A program made the position numbers and the translations under genes. The notes below the pieces were generated by a model. It ran no database searches. It saw nothing but the letters and a program-made list of their open reading frames with translations, and was not told the DNA's origin. Source: Megaustenia siamemsis (taxonomy: Eukaryota; Mollusca; Gastropoda; Stylommatophora; Ariophantidae). Taken from it: 64,000 nt of DNA. Shown piece after piece: positions 31,360 through 43,724 of this stretch. The stretch covers positions 153,402,421-153,466,420 of the forward strand of contig JAVIAB010000051.1 in NCBI GenBank assembly GCA_032433765.1, written 5' to 3'. The stretch's first letter is position 1. Every line of letters starts with the position of its first letter.

Positions 31360-34300
31360 GATAACCTACACCATAAATTGCACCATAACTTACTCTATAA
31401 CCTACACCATAACCTACACCATAGCATATACCATAAGCTAATTCATCACCTACATCATAACTTACACCAAAACGTAGACCATAACCTACAACATAAGCCA
31501 TACCAAAACTTCCAATATAACCCATACCATAACTTGCACCATAACCTACACTATAACCTACACCATAACTTACACCATAACCTACACCATAACCCATAAC
31601 AATACTTACATCATAAACTACACCATAACTTATACCATAACCTACTCCATAACTTACATCATAAACTACACCATAACCTACACCATAACTTACATCATAA
31701 TCTACACCATAACTTATACCATAATCTACACCATAACTTACATCATAATCTACACCATAACCTACACCATAACCTACACCATAACTTACATCATCAACTA
31801 CACCATAACCTACACCATAATCTTCACCACAACTTACAACATAACCTACACCATAACTTACACCATAACCTACAACATAATCTTCACCAGAACTTACAAC
31901 ATAACCTACACCATAACTTACACTATAACCCATACCATAACCTACACCCTAACCTATACCATAACGTACACCATAACCTACACCATAACGTACACAATAA
32001 CCCATATCATAAATAACACCATAACCTATACCATAACCTACATCATAACCTACACCATAACGTACACCATAACTTACACTATAACTTACATCATAAACTA
32101 CACCATAACATACACCATAACTTACATCATAACCTACACCATAACTTACACCATAACCTACTCCATAACTTACATCATAAACTACACCATAACCTACACC
32201 ATAACCTACACCATCACCTACACCACAAATTACACCATAACCTACACAATAACTTAGAATCATAAACTACACCATAACCTACACCATAACTTACACCATA
32301 ACCTACACCATAACATACACCATAATCTACACCATAACTTACATCACAAACTACACCATAAGCTACACCATCACCTACACCATAAACTACACCATCACCT
32401 ACACCATAACTTACACCATAACCTACACCATAACCTACACCATAACATACACCATAACCTACACCATAACTTACACCATAACCTACACCATAACTTACAT
32501 CATAACCTACAATATAACCTACACCATAGCATATACCATAAGCTAATTCATAACCTACACCATAACTTACACCAAAACCTAGACCATAACCTACAACATA
32601 AGCCATACCAAAACTTCCAATATAAGTCATACCATAACTTACACCATAACTTACAACATAGCCCATACCATAACTTGCACCATAACCTACACTATAACCT
32701 ACACCATAACCTACACCATAACCTACACCATAACCCATAACATAACTTACTTCATAACCTACAACCATAACCCATACCATAACCTACACTATAACCCACA
32801 CCATAACCTACACCATAACCTACACTATAACCCACACGATAACCCACACCATAACCTACATCATAACCCACACTATAACCCACACCATAACCTACATCAT
32901 AAACTACACTATAACCCACACCATAACCTACATCATAACCTACACTATAACCCACACCATAACCTACACCATAACCTACAGTATAACCCACACAATAACC
33001 TACACGATAACCTACACCATAACCAACACTATAACCCATACTATAATCTACACCATAACCTATACTATAAATTTCAGTATAACCCACACCAAAATCTACA
33101 CCATAACCTATGCCATAACGTACACCATAACCCATACCATAACTTACACTATAACCTATACCATAACGTACACAATAACCCATTCCATAACTTACATCAT
33201 AAACTATACGATAACCTACACCATAACCTACACCATAACGTACACTATAACCTACACAATAACCTACACGATAACCTACACCATAACATACATCATAATC
33301 TATACCATAACTTGTACCATAACCTACGCCATAACTTACATCATAAACTGCACCATAACCTACACCATAACTTACATCATAAACTGCAACATAACTTATA
33401 CTATAACCCACAACATAACCTACAACATAACCTACACTATAACCCACACGATAACCCACACCATAACCTACATCATAACCTACACTATAACCCACACCAT
33501 AACCTACACTATAACCCATACTATAACCCACACCATAACCTACATCATAACCTACACTATAACCCACACCATAACCTACATCATAACCTACACTATAACA
33601 CACACCATAACCTACACCATAACCTACACTATAACCCACACAATAACCTACACGATAACCTACACCATAACCTACACTATAACCCATACTATAACCTACA
33701 CCATAACCTATACTATAACCTACACTATAACCCATACCATAATGTACACCATAACCTATGCCATAACGTACACCATAACCCATACCATAACTTACACAAT
33801 AACCTATACCATAACGTACACAATAACCCATACCATAACTAACACCATAACCTATACCATAACCTACACCATAACCTACACCATAACGTACACTATAACC
33901 TACACCATAACCTACACGATAACCTACACCATAACTTACATCATAAACTACACCATAACTTATACCATAACCTACTCCATAATTTACATCATAAACTACA
34001 CCATAACCTACACCATAACTTACATCATAATCTACACCATAACTTATACCATAACCTACACCATAACTTACATCATAATCTACACCATAACCTACACCAT
34101 AACTTACATCATCAACAACACCATAACCTACACCATAATCTTCACCACAACTTACAACATAATCTACACCATAACTTACACCATAACCTACAACATAATC
34201 TTCACCAGAACTTACAACATAACCTACACCATAACTTACACTATAACCCATACCATAACCTAGACCCAAACATATATCATAACGTACACCATAACCTACA

Positions 34301-37300
34301 CCATAACTTACACAATAACCCATATCATAAATAACACCATAACCTATACCATAACCTACATCATAACCTACACCATAATGTACACCATAACTTACATCAT
34401 AACTTACATCATAAACTACGCCATAACATACACCATAACTTACATCATGACCTACACCATAACTTACACCATAACCTACACCATAACTTACACCATAACC
34501 TACACCATAACTTACACCATAACCTACACCATAACATACACCATAACCTACACCATAACGTACATCATAAACTACACCATAACCTACACCATCAACTACA
34601 CCACAAATTACACCATAACATACACAATAACTTATAATCATAAACTACACCATAACCTACACCATAACTTACACCATAACATACACCATAAGCTACACCA
34701 TAACCTACACCATAACTTACATCACAAACTACACCATAAGCTACACCATAACCTACACCATCACCTACACCATAACTTACACCATAACCTACACCATAAC
34801 CTACACCATAACATACACCATAACCTACACCATAACTTACACCATAAACTACACCATAACTTACATCATAACCTACAATATAACCTACACCATAGCATAT
34901 ACCATAAGCTAATTCATAACCTACACCATAACTTACACCAAAACCTAGACCATAACCTACAACATAAGCCATATCAAAACATCCAATATAAGTCATACCA
35001 TAACTTACACCATAACTTACAACATAACCCATACCATAACTTGCACCATAAGCTACACTATAACCTACACCATAACCTACACCATAACCTACACCATAAC
35101 CCATAACATAACTTACTTCATAACCTACAACCATAACCCATACCATAACCTACACTATAACCCACACCATAACCTACACCATAACCTACACTATATCCCA
35201 CACGATAACCCACACCATAACCTACATCATAACCTACACTATAACCCACACCATAACCTACACTATAACCCACACTATAATCCACACCATAACCTACATC
35301 ATAAACTACACTATAACCCACACCATAACCTACATCATAACCTACACTATAACCCACATCATAACCTACACCATAACCTACACTATAACCCACACAATAA
35401 CCTACACGATAACCTACACCATAACCAACACTATAACCCATACTATAATCTACACCATAACCTATACTATAAATTACAGTATAACCCACACCATAATCTA
35501 CACCATAACCTATGCCATAACGTACACCATAACCCATACCATAACTTACACTATAACCTATACCATAACGTACACAATAACCCATACCATAACTTACACC
35601 ATAAACTATACGATAACCTACACCATAACCTACACCATAACGTACACTATAACCTACACCATAACCTACACGATAACCTACACCCTAACTTACATCATAA
35701 TCTATACCATAACTTATACCATAACCTACATCATAACTTACATCATAAACTACACCATAACCTACACCGTAACTTACATCATAAACTACACCATAACTTA
35801 TACCATAACCTATACCATAACTTACATCATAAACTACACCATAACCTACACCATAACTTACATCATAATCTACACCATAACTTATACCATAACCTACACC
35901 ATAACTTACATCATAATCTACACCATAACCTACACCATAACTTACATCATCAACTACACCATAACCTACACCATAATCTTCACCACAACTTACAACATAA
36001 CCTACACCATAACTTACACCATAACCTACACCATAACTTACATCATAACCTACACCATAACCTACACCATAACCTACACCACAACTTACACCATAACATA
36101 CACCATAACTTACACCATAACTCACACCATAACTTACATCATAAACTGCACCATAACCGACACCATAACCTACACTATAACTTACATCATAACTTACACC
36201 ATAACTTATACCATAACCTACACCATAACTTACATCATAACCTACACCATAACTTACACCATAACCTGCACCATAACTTACACCATAACCTACACCATAA
36301 CCTACACTATAACCTACACCATAACTTACACCGTAACCTACACCATAACCTATACCATAACCTACATCATAACCTGTACCATAACCTATACCATAACCTG
36401 TACCATAACCTATACCATAATCTATACCATAACCTATACCGTGACCTACACCATAACTTACACCATAACCTACACCATAACTTACACCATAAACTATAAC
36501 ACAACTTACACCATAACCTGTACCATAACCTATACCATAATCTATACCATAACCTATACCATAACCTACACCATAACTTACCATAACCTATACCATAACC
36601 AACACCATAACTTATACCATAACCTATACCATAACCTACACCATAACTTACACCATAACCTATACCATAACCTACACCATAACTTACACCATAACCTTTA
36701 CCATAACCTACACCATAACCTATACCATAACCTACACCATAACTTATACCATAACCTACACCATAACCTATACCATAAACTACACCATAACCTATACCAT
36801 AACCTACACTATAACCTATACCATAACGTACACCATAACTTACACCATAACCTATACCATAACCTACACCATAACCTATACCATAACCTACACCATAACC
36901 TATACCATAAACTACACCATAACCTATACCATAACTTACACCATAACCTATACCATAACGTACACCATAACTTACACCATAACCTATACCATAATCTACA
37001 CCATAACCCATACTATAGCCTATACCATAATCTATACCATAATCTACACCACAACCTATACCATAATCTATACCATAATCTATACCATAACCTACACCAT
37101 ATCCTATACCATAACTTACACCATAACCTATACCATAACCTACACCATAACCTACACCATAACCTATACCATAAACTACACCAAAACCTATACCATAACC
37201 TACACTATAACCTATACCATAACCTACACCATAACTTACACCATAACCTATACCATAAACTACACCATAACCTATACCATAACCTACACCATAACCTATA

Positions 37301-37955
37301 CCATAACCTACACCATAACCTATACCATAAACTACACCATAACCTATACCATAACCTACACTATAACCTATACCATAACTTACACCACAACCTATACCAT
37401 AACCTACACCATAATCTATACCATAACCTACACAATATCCTATACCATAACTTACATCATAACCTATACCATAATCTACACAATAACCCATACTATAGCC
37501 TATACCATAATCTATACCATAATTTACACCACAACCTATACCATAATCTATACCATAATCTATACCATTACCTACACCATATCCTATACCATAACTTACA
37601 CCATAACCTATACCATAGCCTATACCATAACCTACACCATATCCTATACCATAACCTACACCATATCCTATACCATAACCTGTACCATAACCTATACCAT
37701 AACCTATACCATAACCTGTACCATAACCTATACCATAACCTACACCATAACTTACACCATAACCTACACCATAATCTAAACCATAACCTACACCATAACC
37801 TACACCATAACCTACACCATAACCTACACCATAACCTACACCATAACTTACACCATAACCTACACCATAACCTACACCATAACCTATACTATAACCTACA
37901 CCATAACCTACACCATAACCTACACCATAACCTACACCATAACCTATACCATAAC
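31360..37955. repeat. 6.6-kb array of 12-bp CCATAACCTACA units
   Basis: Roughly 550 units of a 12-bp motif, chiefly CCATAACCTACA with TTACA, TATAC, CATCA and GTACA variants. It is C/A/T-rich with almost no G on +. Because 12 is a multiple of three, frames stay open for hundreds of codons: minus GYGVGYGVSYGV, plus HHNLHHNLYHNL or YTITYTIT. The longest is about 629 codons. Shared rare variants show a higher-order duplication of about 2.37 kb (32250-34630 against about 34620-36990) and an older one of about 1.1 kb (31420 against 32527). From 36360 a CCATAACCTATA-rich subfamily dominates. Confidence 0.98.
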
Positions 37956-38710
37956 CTCCTGGTGGTAGAGGCGGACTTGATTCTCCGTGTTCTCTGCTTT
38001 GCGACCCTAACGGCAGAAATCATATATGGGTTAATGAATGCTACCACCTCATGCACTGCTCCTGACTCCAAATTAACTTTTAATGGAAAATTAAGCAAAA
38101 GCATCTGGAGTGATGTGTAAAACATCGTTTATTAGTGTTAGGAAATAATGATTACAGATACCTAACTATATGGGACGTGCACAGATTGTCTTCCAGACCT
38201 GCGACTGATGTAGAAATGATTGTAGCATAAAATGGCTAGATTATCTGGCATCTCGCATTCGTGATTGTGTGTGCTGTAGAAGTGCCAAGACAAATATATT
38301 TATGAAGCGTGAAAACGGTCGAGAAATGTTGAGATATCAACATACATCAACATACTCAGATATTGCTACGTTTGCAATTGTTTCAGATGCTTGTGAAGGT
38401 TGCTTGCGGGAGGAGTTATCCCGCCCACTGACTGGTATGTCTAAATTATTTCGCTTACGTACTGACTGGATCCTTTTACGAGTGACAACTCATTATAGTA
38501 TCTGACAATTTGGTCAAGGTAATAACCTCAAGGTTGTTTCCAAAATGAAGAATCTAGCATGCTAGCTCTGTTTTCTATAACCAATATTTGCAGCGTCTCA
38601 TTGAATGTATTTAAAACTAATTACAAAAGTAATACTAACGTAATACTAAAGAAATACTAATGTAAGAAATTATCAAAATAGTTGGAAAGAAAAAGAAACA
38701 TATGTGACGT
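37956..38710. other. Unique stretch after the 12-bp array
   Basis: Begins TCCTGGTGGTAGAGGCGGAC and has ordinary composition. A 78-codon + frame (38269-38505) has no recognised domain. There is no LINE or SINE signature. Confidence 0.4.
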
Positions 38711-38717
38711 TTTGGGT

Positions 38718-39005
38718 ATCATCATCATCGAGTGCCGTCTCCGAAACGAAGGTTGGCTACCATGGAGCGCCATTCTGCTCTGTCTCTTGCTTTGATGGTG
38801 CAGGTTGTCATAGGCTGATTTGTTCATCTTGTGATGTTACTCGTCCATGTTAGTCTTGGTCTGCCTCTGCCTCTTTTTACCTTGTATTTTCCCCTACAGC
38901 ATTACTTTTAGTAGGCTGTTATGTCTTTTAACATGGCCCAAAAAATCGCATATGTCTTGTTTGAATTGTGCTTAGTAGTTCTCTTTTCATTTTTAGTTGT
39001 GTTTA
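38718..39005 (-). mobile_element. LINE family B 3'-end relic
   Basis: The complement of GAAGGTTGGCTACCATGGAG, the terminal B block with (GAT)n at 38718, runs back to the RELL/TIQ region near 39000. Frameshifted. Its 5' edge coincides with the start of the 32-bp array. Confidence 0.85.
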
Positions 39006-39468
39006 AGACTTACATTATTTAAGTACTTCTCAGACTCGACATTACATTATTTAAGCAATTCTCAGACTCGACATTACATTATTTAAGCACTTCTTAGAAT
39101 CGACATTACATTATTTAAGTACTTCTCAGACTCGACATTACATTATTTAAGTACTTCTCAGACTCGACATTACATTATTTAAGCACTTCTTAGAATCGAC
39201 ATTACATTATTTAAGTACTTCTCAGACTCGACATTACATTATTTAAGTATTTCTCAGACTCGACATTACATTATTTAAGTATTTCTCAGACTCGACATTA
39301 CATTATTTAAGTATTTCTCAGACTCGACATTACATTATTTAAGCACTTCTCAGACTCGACATTACATTATTTAAGTATTTCTCAGACTCGACATTACATT
39401 ATTTAAGTATTTCTCAGACTCGACATTACATTATTTAAGTATTTCTCAGACTCGACATTACATTATAA
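39006..39468. repeat. 32-bp minisatellite
   Basis: About 14 units of 32 bp with CAGACTCGACATTACATTAT and TTAAGTATTTCT. GTACTTCT and GCACTTCTTAGAATCG variants recur as a three-unit block early in the array. Confidence 0.97.
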
Positions 39469-39555
39469 AGCCGCACCTCTCCCACTCGCTCCAGGCGATC
39501 TTCTCGTTTTTTGTTCTTGCTCTTACCTTCACTTACTCGACGTTTACATTTTAAA

Positions 39556-40028
39556 AAAACACCAGGGCTGAAACTAAGAATAGTAAAATGTTACATCTTC
39601 TCAATCTCAATATTTCTACATGGTGCAGAAACATGGACATTAGACAAGAAAACAGAACAGAAGATTGAAACCTTTGAAATGTGGATTTATAGAAGAATAG
39701 GTAGAATTTGAAGGAAAGAAAAGAAAACAAACGATGAAATCTTAAAACCATCAAAAATGAAAAGAGAACTACTATACACAATTAGAACAAGAAAAATTAA
39801 ATTTTTGGACATGTTAAAAGACACAAGAGCCTACTAAAAGTGATATTGGAAAAGAAAATACAAAGTAATAGAGACAGAGGCAGACGAAGACTAACATGGA
39901 CGAGTAACATTAAAAGATGGACAAACCAACCTATGACAACCTGCACCATCAAAGCAAGAGACAGAGCAGAATGACGCTCCATGGTAGCCAACCTTCGTTG
40001 CGGAGATGGCACTCAATGATGATGATGA
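39556..40028 (+). mobile_element. LINE family B relic
   Basis: Reads PGLKLRIVKCYIFSIS, LHGAETWTLDKKTEQKIETF, EMWIYRRIGRI and, after a stop, KMKRELLYTIRTRKIKFLD. It ends with the B terminal block and (ATG)n at 40016. Several stops are present. It lies sense to twist and is 5'-truncated. Confidence 0.87.
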
Positions 40029-40046
40029 AACAGTGTATTCTCTATT

Positions 40047-40880
40047 TATAGTCCGTTCAGAAATTCATGATCACACCTGAATTTTGTTTTGCGTGATAAC
40101 CACTTGTTATTTTGGTTTCAAAATTTGCATGCAATCTTAGAATATTGATGACGCAAAGATTTTGGTATTTTGTATTCCACAAACACAACAGATTTTGCAC
40201 ATCATCGAATTCCTTTGATCTTTTATGACGATATCACACATGTTGATTCAAATTTTAGAGTTTACAGTAATCGTGTTAAATGTTCCAGTTTACTGCAATT
40301 CTTGTCAGAGGCGTATCTACATAGTGCTTAATTGTGGGTGTTGTTCGTTATGTGTATTTGCAAATATGAATTGAATTGGTTACAATTGCTGATAAAGTAA
40401 AAAAGTAACCTTTTGCATAGTTATAAATTTGCATTTCAAACCCATTGTAATTTAGATATAAATGTTGGTATTTAAAGTCAACTAATTGTCTACTGAGTCT
40501 TCACAAATTTAATAAAGATACGCCTTCTCTTCTGTAATTAATGCCAAGGCCGTGGTGCGTCATGTCGTTCAATAACAATTCAGTTTTGTGCACGGGATTT
40601 TTCCTGAAGTTAGTGTTTCTGCAATAGCCAAACTATCTTACGTGAACGACCGCACCAAATTAATGTGTATATCCTTAAATGGTGTCAAATTCGAACATGG
40701 TGAATTTAATATAGCCTAAAGAAGAAAACTTTGAGACTAGATCACATTTCTCACAGCAAAAAATATTTCTATAACGTCATCAATATTCTAAGATTGCATG
40801 CAAATTTTGAAACCAAAATAACAAGCGGTTATCACGCAAAACTAATTCAGGTGTGATTATGAATTTCTGAACGGACTATA
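40047..40880. mobile_element. 834-bp element with about 110-bp terminal inverted repeats
   Basis: The left terminus TATAGTCCGTTCAGAAATTC (40047) is perfectly complementary to the right terminus ending at 40880. Similarity continues inward for about 110 bases (ATAACCACTTGTTATTTTGG, TTTGCATGCAATCTTAGAAT). Termini sit in a TA/TATA context, compatible with a Tc1/mariner-type TA duplication. The interior has no transposase frame, so it would be a non-autonomous DNA transposon (long-TIR MITE). Confidence 0.85.
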
Positions 40881-41057
40881 GTTAGTTAACATTTATCAAT
40901 TCGATATCAATTATGGATATATCGCTCCTAAACGAACACTTTTTTCCTGTTATGGAAGGCTATTTCTTGACATAAATTATCGTGCGGGGGGAGTGCAGCA
41001 ACGTCATCGCGCTAGGCAACATCACTGCGGGAGTGCGAGTGGTGGAGATGCACTTCC

Positions 41058-41350
41058 TCAATGTTATTCATCATCATGTGCCGTACCGGTTGGTGTAGGC
41101 GATTATGTCCTTCCACAATCTTTTATCTACAGTATATCGTATCAGTTCTGTTATTGACTGTTTTCAATGCCATGACACCAAGCTATCTAGTATTTTCTCT
41201 CTTTGTCGTTCGCGATCTCTCTCCCTCCTTGTATTTTGCCAGTTGTAACCAAGTATTCCTACTTTCCTCTTCTCATGATGTTTCCAAAAAATGTTGATTG
41301 TTTCTTTCTGATGTTTTTTAGGATTGACATTATGTTCACTTATTACCAAA
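41058..41350 (-). mobile_element. LINE family A' 3'-end copy
   Basis: Starts at ATCATCATGTGCCGTACCGG (complement of the A' terminus). The minus strand reads ERDRERQREKILDSLVSWHG and the KKHQKETINIFWKHHEKRK segment. It is 5'-truncated and antisense to twist. Confidence 0.87.
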
Positions 41351-42035
41351 GCAGCACGTTAACCATTAGACAACTGATGTTTTCTGGTCATAATTAAGTC
41401 AATCCGTAATGTATTTCACATAGGCCAAGGCTTACCCGTGACATTTCTCACACAAAAACAAACTACAAAGCAGTTCTTGACTCTGCGTAGCCATGATTTC
41501 TAGCACCATACATATGTCGCATCTAGTAGATTACAGAGCTAAATCTTCACACTAAATGTATGTGAAAATCCGATACGTGTGAAAATCTAACATAAATAAT
41601 CGTATATATATATACATTATTTGTATGTGAAAATCATTTGTATGTGAAAATCATTTGAATTTTAACAAGTCTTTGTAAGTAAAAATCCATTGTGTTCACA
41701 TCGCGCAAGATGCCCTTGGTTATTGGAAAGCCTGGTCACTATAACCACATTTCACTACGCCTTAAAACATGAGGAGAATTCCGACTCACTGACCTTTAAC
41801 CCTTTCTCAGCTCGTGGTTTGTTGTTGTCATGCCCTTAACGCGAAACTTGAACGAGTGGTCTAATGTTCTTATTAGAGAGAGAGATAAACAAAATGAAAT
41901 TGTCAAATAACTGTCAGAACATAAAGCTATCTTTGAAATAAAATTGTTATTTTATTATCTGCTTCTACTCTAGGTTGACTGTCATCGTGTTTTTTTTCCC
42001 TCATTAATAAGTGCATATGTTGACAATAAATCATT
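41351..42035. other. Unique intronic stretch just before twist exon 2
   Basis: Contains small direct repeats of TGTATGTGAAAATC (41560-41660) but otherwise no recognised element. Some of it may carry splicing or regulatory signals for exon 2. None can be assigned. Confidence 0.4.
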
Positions 42036-42068
42036 TTTTAAAATTGTGCTTTTCTTTTGTCTATCCAG
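42036..42068 (+). promoter_or_regulatory. twist: Twist intron 3' splice site
   Basis: The polypyrimidine-rich GTGCTTTTCTTTTGTCTATC is followed by CAG at 42066-42068. The next codon GAG continues in phase 0 from exon 1. Confidence 0.85.
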
Positions 42069-42527
42069 GAGTTTCCTCGGTCTTGCTCCTCCGAAGACAG
42101 TTGTGGAGATGGTGTCAGGGGAGATCAGCACACCTCAAGGAAGAGACAGTTTAAGTCTGACTCTTCTCATAGCAGTGCTAACGAAGTGGCAAGGAAAGCT
42201 AGACGGAAAAGTCCACAGTCTGTGGAGGAGCTACAGGCACAACGTTGTCTAGCAAACGTCAGAGAGCGTCAGAGGACAGAGTCACTGAACGAAGCATTCT
42301 CGCAGCTGAGGAAGATCATCCCAACACTGCCATCAGACAAACTCAGCAAGATCCAAACCTTAAAGCTGGCGTGCCGGTACATCGACTTCCTGTTCCAAAT
42401 ACTGCGAAGTGACGAGGCCGAGATGAAGTACTTCCCTTCCAGCTGTAGCTACATGGCCCATGAAAGACTCAGCTACGCTTTCAGTGTTTGGAGAATGGAA
42501 GGGGCCTGGCATATGACAGATCACTAG
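42069..42527 (+). CDS. twist: Twist bHLH transcription factor, exon 2 (residues 79-230)
   Basis: Encodes residues 79-230 and the TAG stop (42525-42527). In order: basic clusters RKRQFK (102-107) and ARKARRK (119-125), likely nuclear localisation signals; the family-typical SPQSVEELQ (126-134); the basic region [12 protein letters not shown] (137-148), whose Glu144 and Arg147 fit the E-box (CANNTG)-contacting residues; helix 1 (149-163), loop TLPSDKLS (164-171) and helix 2 (172-192); and the Twist box [14 protein letters not shown] (212-225), a C-terminal motif diagnostic of Twist. Twist acts as a homodimer or heterodimer with E-proteins in the nucleus to regulate mesodermal genes. Two sites differ from the pattern I know best: Glu149 where Gln is usual (RTESLNEAF) and Cys180 in [10 protein letters not shown]. 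All key residues are present, so the gene looks functional. Its composition is much more GC-rich than the surrounding DNA. Confidence 0.97.
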   Translation, partial: EFPRSCSSEDSCGDGVRGDQHTSRKRQFKSDSSHSSANEVARKARRKSPQSVEELQAQRCLANVRERQRTESLNEAFSQLRKIIPTLPSDKLSKIQTLKLACRYIDFLFQILRSDEAEMKYFPSSCSYMAHERLSYAFSVWRMEGAWHMTDH

Positions 42528-42690
42528 TTATCACTTGTTTACTGGCATCTTCTAGCATCCACATGATCACTGTACACCGTTGCTCCTTCACACAAAGCTG
42601 CTGCTTCTAAACAATCTCTTCGTAAATTTACAGTGGCCGTGTGGAAACTCACAGACTTTACTACATCTTTTAATTGTCAATATTTGTCAA
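42528..42690 (+). other. twist: Twist 3' UTR, proximal part
   Basis: Unique sequence following the stop. There is no AATAAA close by. The first possible poly(A) signal is ATTAAA at 42858-42863, beyond a LINE relic. Confidence 0.4.
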
Positions 42691-42845
42691 GGAGCGCATA
42701 CCGGGCAGACCAAGAAGAAGGTGCTTTCAAGACAGCAAAGAGACACTGAACATGACAACATAATAAGTTGGAGACCTGGCTAGAGATTCTTTCAGACGGG
42801 CTGTGGTGAATGCAACGATCTGCAAAGGACATGCGGCAGGATGAT
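42690..42845 (+). mobile_element. LINE 3'-end relic in the twist 3' region
   Basis: A frame from about 42693 reads PGRPRRRCFQDSKETLNMTT, then, after stops, GDLARDSFRRAVVNATICK. This is the GRPRRRW...LARDR..WR..V pattern at the C-terminus of APE-type LINE ORFs, followed by GGATGATGATT. It belongs to none of families A-C. It probably lies within the twist 3' UTR. Confidence 0.65.
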
Positions 42846-42857
42846 GATTATCTGCAA

Positions 42858-42863
42858 ATTAAA
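42858..42863 (+). terminator. Candidate poly(A) signal ATTAAA
   Basis: A variant hexamer 331 bases after the twist stop. No GU-rich downstream element is obvious. Weak. Confidence 0.2.
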
Positions 42864-43477
42864 AGGCTTGCACATTTTACAATCTAAATTCTGGTCTATC
42901 CGTCTGCCTTCTGCTGTGACGGTCATTTAGTTTGAACAATCAACGACGATCTGACTGTCCTGCTTGTTCATTGAGACCTTAGACTGTTCTGGTCACGACA
43001 AAACGAACAACGTCACAGAAGGTCTAACCACTTCCTTCTGAAGTTATCTTAATTTATGTTGATACTTGGACACAGAGTATGCATCAACCAGACTTTTACT
43101 CCATGAAGTAGTCGGTAGCGAGGTATATTATTTCTCCACATAAGATGACAGAAGAAATGTTCAAAATAAGGACATTGGGAACTGGGCGTATTTCACCGGA
43201 AAGAAGCGGTCGTGGACTTACACTTTGTGAAATTATATTTTATTTTTATACAATCTTGATGTAGGGCGGGGGAGGGGCGTGGGGGGGGGGGTATTCTTGG
43301 TATTTGTGAAACAGATCAAGTATTACAGATATTTGATGAAGACTTTCTTGAAAGTTGTGTATTGTAGCATCAATGTAATACGTTCGCTTCGGTAATATTC
43401 GTTCGTTAGCATTTATTGAATACATAATGTTTGGTTTTATTCTTTAAATATCTGTTAAATACATTCTGTCCAGTAAC
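42864..43477. other. Unique stretch downstream of twist
   Basis: No gene was recognised. It includes the G-rich block at 43264-43291. Confidence 0.4.
43264..43291 (+). promoter_or_regulatory. Potential G-quadruplex
   Basis: GGGCGGGGGAGGGGCGTGGG plus a further G-run: at least four runs of three or more G with loops of 1-3 bases, on the twist sense strand 737 bases after the stop. Confidence 0.5.
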
Positions 43478-43486
43478 GTGCTCTAG

Positions 43487-43724
43487 GGAGCCGCGATAGC
43501 TCAGTGGTTAGTGAGCTGGACTACAAAGGACAAGAGGTAGGGTGCGATCCCAACCTTTAATGGGTACCGGATTTTTTTCTGGGAAAGTAAAGCGGCACGG
43601 GCGTAATACCGACCACATTACCCCAAAAATCATGTGCCGAAGTTCTGTAAAATTTATGGTCGCTACCACCATATTCCCTATACGCCACTTGGCGTGACGG
43701 GGGTACTTTACTTTTTTTAAAAAT
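43487..43724 (+). mobile_element. SINE-1 copy with target-site duplication
   Basis: Head GGAGCCGCGATAGCTCAGTG, B-box region GGGTGCGATCCCAACC (one change from GTTCGATCC), body with TCTGGGAAAGTAAAGCGGCA, terminal hairpin TACGCCACTTGGCGTGACGG and T-rich tail. Flanked by the direct repeat GTGCTCTAG (43478-43486 and 43725-43733). Confidence 0.92.

Larger units (their letters stand above)
16988..42068 (+). other. twist: Twist intron, 25,081 bp, packed with repeats
   Basis: It begins GTGAGT and ends with the pyrimidine-rich CTTTTCTTTTGTCTATCCAG, joining phase-0 codons GCG and GAG. It contains tandem arrays with units of 72, 38, 44, 30, 23, 53, 50, 46, 12 and 32 bp (about 11 kb in total). It also holds about nine LINE relics in both orientations, SINE relics, a palindromic element and a TIR-bounded element. 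No other gene was found inside. Twist genes are generally compact, so this length is unusual. Alternative noncoding exons inside it cannot be excluded. Confidence 0.85.

Noticed and set aside
31360..37955. Very long GYGV/HHNL open frames as real repeat proteins
   Set aside because: The unit is 12 bp with no stop in several frames on both strands, so openness is automatic. No start context, signal peptide or non-repeat domain is present.
31360..37955. Telomeric or interstitial telomere repeat
   Set aside because: The unit resembles CCTAAC only loosely. It is a 12-mer CCATAACCTACA, not TTAGGG or a known variant.
42046..42252. Alternative + frame starting [12 protein letters not shown] over twist exon 2
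   Set aside because: A shadow of the twist exon in another frame; no domain.
43487..43560. tRNA gene in the SINE-1 head
   Set aside because: Several dispersed copies with an identical body and tail, and no closed cloverleaf, show it is a SINE.
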